Shown: piece after piece, positions 6,779-8,360 of the stretch
Position numbering within the stretch: the stretch's first letter is position 1
Layout: each line of letters opens with the position of its first letter
Assembly (NCBI GenBank): GCA_001800005.1
Contig: MGUL01000017.1
Span: 322-8,681 of the forward strand
DNA from: Elusimicrobia bacterium RBG_16_66_12
GTDB taxonomy: Bacteria; Elusimicrobiota; Elusimicrobia; UBA1565; UBA9628
DNA length: 8,360 bases
Direction: 5' to 3'
Translations under genes and position numbers: made by a program
Notes under the pieces: generated by a model
Databases searched by the model: none
Seen by the model: only the letters and a program-made list of their open reading frames with translations
What the model was told of the DNA's origin: nothing

Positions 6779-7189
6779 ATGATCTGTGAGGACTGCGCTG
6801 CTGCGATCCGAGGCGACAGGCCGATCCCCGATCCGACCAGGCAGATAACCTGGGGGTTCGAGGTGGGGTGCGAGGTCTGCGGCCGAACGGATGTAAGCGT
6901 TACACGCCGGGACCATCTAGGCGTTACATTCTATGAAATCTGTCGGGCGGTTCTGGCCCGAGCCGCGCGGTACATCGATTACCAGGGCAGGGAGTTGTTC
7001 ATCTGCAGCGGGATCTCGTGCATGCGAGCATGGACGACGTACTACCGCAAGCCGTCCGGCAGTCTGAAACGCGTCACCTCGCCGTGTCTGCCGATCCGCG
7101 AGAATCCAAAGCAGGCGCAGGACGACCTCGACCTATGGGCACAACGCGGCGGCTTGCAGAGGAAACCGTCGGATGCAGATACCCAATAG
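6779..7189 (+). CDS. Zinc-ribbon phage protein, function unknown
   Basis: This is a 136-residue protein with Cys3, Cys6, Cys31 and Cys34 (C-x2-C-x24-C-x2-C), a classical zinc-ribbon layout at the very N-terminus. Further cysteines lie in a CSGISC stretch near residue 80. The middle part, with TFYEICRAVLARAARY, is probably helical, and the C-terminus is polar. It could bind nucleic acid or act as a structural adaptor; no catalytic motif is seen. GGAGGG at 6767-6772 supports ATG 6779 (6-nt spacing); ATG 6776, one codon earlier, is only 3 nt away, and ATG 6743 would overlap the previous gene. Its 3' end overlaps the next gene by 17 nt. A pocket around 6890-6930 is less GC-rich than the rest. Confidence 0.75.
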   Translation: MICEDCAAAIRGDRPIPDPTRQITWGFEVGCEVCGRTDVSVTRRDHLGVTFYEICRAVLARAARYIDYQGRELFICSGISCMRAWTTYYRKPSGSLKRVTSPCLPIRENPKQAQDDLDLWAQRGGLQRKPSDADTQ

Positions 7190-7472
7190 GCTGAAGTTGG
7201 GCCCACATGACATCGAGCTGAGGATCGAGGACAATCTGTTCTACGATCACGGGCAGATGGCTCAGGCCCACACGGCTCTGAACGTCATCACGATCGAGCG
7301 CCGATCCGCCGAGTCGGTGATGTGGGATGGTGTATTTCACGAGGTGCTTGAGATCATCAAGCGGCTTTACGACCTGAAACTGGATCACTCCGAGCTGACT
7401 GTGATCGCCTGCCAGATGCATCAATTCTGGGCCCAGAATCTGGCCGGGGAAGCTGAGGTGGATCGACCATGA
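7173..7472 (+). CDS. Small phage protein with HExxE motif, metallopeptidase-like fold
   Basis: This is a 99-residue protein. It starts with a beta-rich segment (NRLKLGPHDIELRI), then LNVITIERRS, and then the helix FHEVLEIIKRLYDL containing His56, Glu57 and Glu60. It ends with a helix of the type seen after this motif (LTVIACQMHQFWAQNL). The order matches a common family of small phage and prophage proteins in which a HExxH- or HExxE-bearing helix is followed by a short 'L-x-L-x-H' turn (LKLDHS here, His72). It may be a zinc-binding, SprT- or ImmA-like fold; whether it is an active protease is unknown. ATG 7173 has AGAGGA 9 nt upstream. Its stop overlaps the RuvC start (ATGA), so the two are coupled. 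Confidence 0.75.
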   Translation: MQIPNRLKLGPHDIELRIEDNLFYDHGQMAQAHTALNVITIERRSAESVMWDGVFHEVLEIIKRLYDLKLDHSELTVIACQMHQFWAQNLAGEAEVDRP

Positions 7473-8104
7473 TCCTGGCACTTGATCCCGGCGAGACGAC
7501 CGGGTACGCGTACCTCGACCTCGTGGACGGCCGGCCCACCGTGGGCGAGTACGGCACTATCCCGCAGGCCGGCGGCGACCTGGCCGCGTACCTGCTCGCG
7601 GTGCGGCAGTTCCTGACCAACCACGTGTTCTACTCGCGGGGAGTCCTCGTGAAGGAGACGGTCTTCGAGGACTGGGTCCCGATGATGCACCTGCCCACTC
7701 GCAAGGAGGCTGCCGAGGTTCGCGGCGTAATCCGCTGCCACTGCGAGTACATCAGGGTCCATACACACAAGCCCTGGGCTTCATACCAGCCGCGGCAGGT
7801 ACGGGCGGCTCTGGGACTCCCACAGGGCGCAAAGAAGCCCACTGTGCGCAAGGTCGTGGAAGCCGCTGTCGGGCACCCGCTCCCACAGAAGCAGGTGGAC
7901 GCGACGGACGCGATCGCGGTCGGGCTCTGCCACCTCGTCCGTTCGGGCCTCTGGACGCCGGGCATCGTCCAGGTCTCGCCGGGCCGGGCGAAGACGACGC
8001 GCAAGGCCGTTGCTGACGAAGAGATCGACCTGGCGGCGCCGGGCGGCCGCAAGCGCCTGGATGATCTGATCCGCCGCGGACAGGTGACGTTCGGGAGGAG
8101 ATAG
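7469..8104 (+). CDS. RuvC-like Holliday junction resolvase
   Basis: This 211-residue endonuclease of the RuvC/RNase H fold is predicted to cut branched DNA made by recombination or replication. The four acidic metal ligands are all present. Asp6 lies in ILALDPG, Glu63 in VKETVF (the counterpart of the IEQVF segment of RuvC), and Asp144 and Asp147 in VDATDAIAVGLCH. Between these, YQPRQVRAALGLPQGAKK (106-123) matches the RuvC region that carries the junction-binding basic residues. The last 45 residues are a basic tail not found in E. coli RuvC (173 residues). GAGGTG at 7455-7460 is 8 nt before ATG 7469, and the start overlaps the preceding stop. Neighbouring genes for end processing and initiation support a role in resolving replication or recombination intermediates. 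No RuvA or RuvB is visible, which is normal for phage resolvases. Confidence 0.88.
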   Translation: MILALDPGETTGYAYLDLVDGRPTVGEYGTIPQAGGDLAAYLLAVRQFLTNHVFYSRGVLVKETVFEDWVPMMHLPTRKEAAEVRGVIRCHCEYIRVHTHKPWASYQPRQVRAALGLPQGAKKPTVRKVVEAAVGHPLPQKQVDATDAIAVGLCHLVRSGLWTPGIVQVSPGRAKTTRKAVADEEIDLAAPGGRKRLDDLIRRGQVTFGRR

Positions 8105-8114
8105 GGAGGTACGG

Positions 8115-8360
8115 ATGCCGGGCAAGGACGCTGACGGGGACAAGGGACCGCAGCTCGAAAACGGGTTCACCAGGATCGCGAACGAGATACTGGAGGCGCT
8201 CGCCGGGACGGAGATGACCGCGATGGAGCTGCGTCTCGTGCTGGCCGTGCTGCGCCACACCTACGGCTTCAATCGCTCACTGGCGGCGATCGCGCTGCGC
8301 CGTCTCAGTCTGGACCTCGGGGTAGCCGACCACTCCTACCTCTGCCAGCTCATTCGCGGA
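8115..8360 (+). CDS. Phage replication protein O-like initiator (N-terminal part)
   Basis: The gene runs off the right edge; 82 residues are visible. After a short charged leader, the segment ENGFTRIANEILEALA, a helical stretch, and then LRLVLAVLRHTYGFNR match the N-terminal domain of phage replication protein O (Phage_rep_O family). This winged-helix domain of lambda O-type initiators binds the phage origin and recruits the helicase loader. The stretch after YGFNR (LAAIALRRLSLDLGVADHSY) fits the following recognition helix, though it differs from the usual ISLSQFA sequence. ATG 8115 has GGGAGG at 8104-8109 with 5-nt spacing, beginning inside the resolvase stop codon. If lambda-like, the origin repeats would lie inside this gene beyond the window. 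How complete the protein is cannot be judged. Confidence 0.85.
   Translation, partial: MPGKDADGDKGPQLENGFTRIANEILEALAGTEMTAMELRLVLAVLRHTYGFNRSLAAIALRRLSLDLGVADHSYLCQLIRG

Noticed and set aside
6892..6930. TGTAA-GCG-TTACA palindrome followed by a second GCGTTACA copy
   Set aside because: It is inside the coding region of the zinc-ribbon protein and partly explained by two Val-Thr codon pairs (gtt aca). The arms are only 5 bp, so chance is likely, although an operator cannot be excluded.
1..8360. tRNA, rRNA, CRISPR array, insertion sequence or attachment site
   Set aside because: No cloverleaf, regularly spaced repeats, transposase or long terminal repeats were seen on either strand.

Overview
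The window is a GC-rich stretch of a tailed-phage or prophage early region, covering DNA replication and recombination. Every supportable gene lies on the + strand. The genes are packed almost end to end, with several ATGA-type 4-nt overlaps and purine-rich GGAGG-like ribosome binding sites. There are no structural genes, tRNAs, insertion sequences or CRISPR repeats. The phage assignment rests on gene content (RuvC-type resolvase, phage replication protein O, DUF6011/DUF6166 protein, Mre11/Rad50 pair, candidate annealing protein) and on many small zinc-finger genes. The sequence alone does not identify the host; strong Shine-Dalgarno sites and high GC fit many bacterial groups.

Layout. 1-38 is the tail of an unknown upstream gene. 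59-508 encodes a DUF6011/DUF6166-like protein. 509-583 is the only real intergenic gap and holds a perfect 11-bp inverted repeat. 584-5135 is a tightly coupled trio: a candidate single-strand annealing protein, an Mre11/SbcD-type nuclease and a Rad50/SbcC-type ATPase, each joined to the next by an ATGA overlap. 5146-7472 is a run of small genes, most without a known function. They include a Cys4 zinc-finger protein, a short zinc-ribbon-like frame with no conventional start, a small protein with a WD-x-W motif, another zinc-ribbon protein and an HExxE phage protein. 7469-8104 is a RuvC-like Holliday junction resolvase with a complete acidic tetrad. 8115 to the window end is the start of a lambda O-type replication initiator.

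Together the recognisable genes outline recombination-linked replication: end processing by Mre11/Rad50, annealing by the candidate annealing protein, junction resolution by RuvC, and origin initiation by the O-like protein. The less ordinary points are a Rad50 homologue whose mid-coil cysteine pair is C-x8-C rather than CxxC, a convincing CxxC...CxxC ribbon that lies out of frame or lacks a start between two genes, and a hairpin ahead of the recombination genes. I see no clear evidence for an entirely new defence or mobile system.
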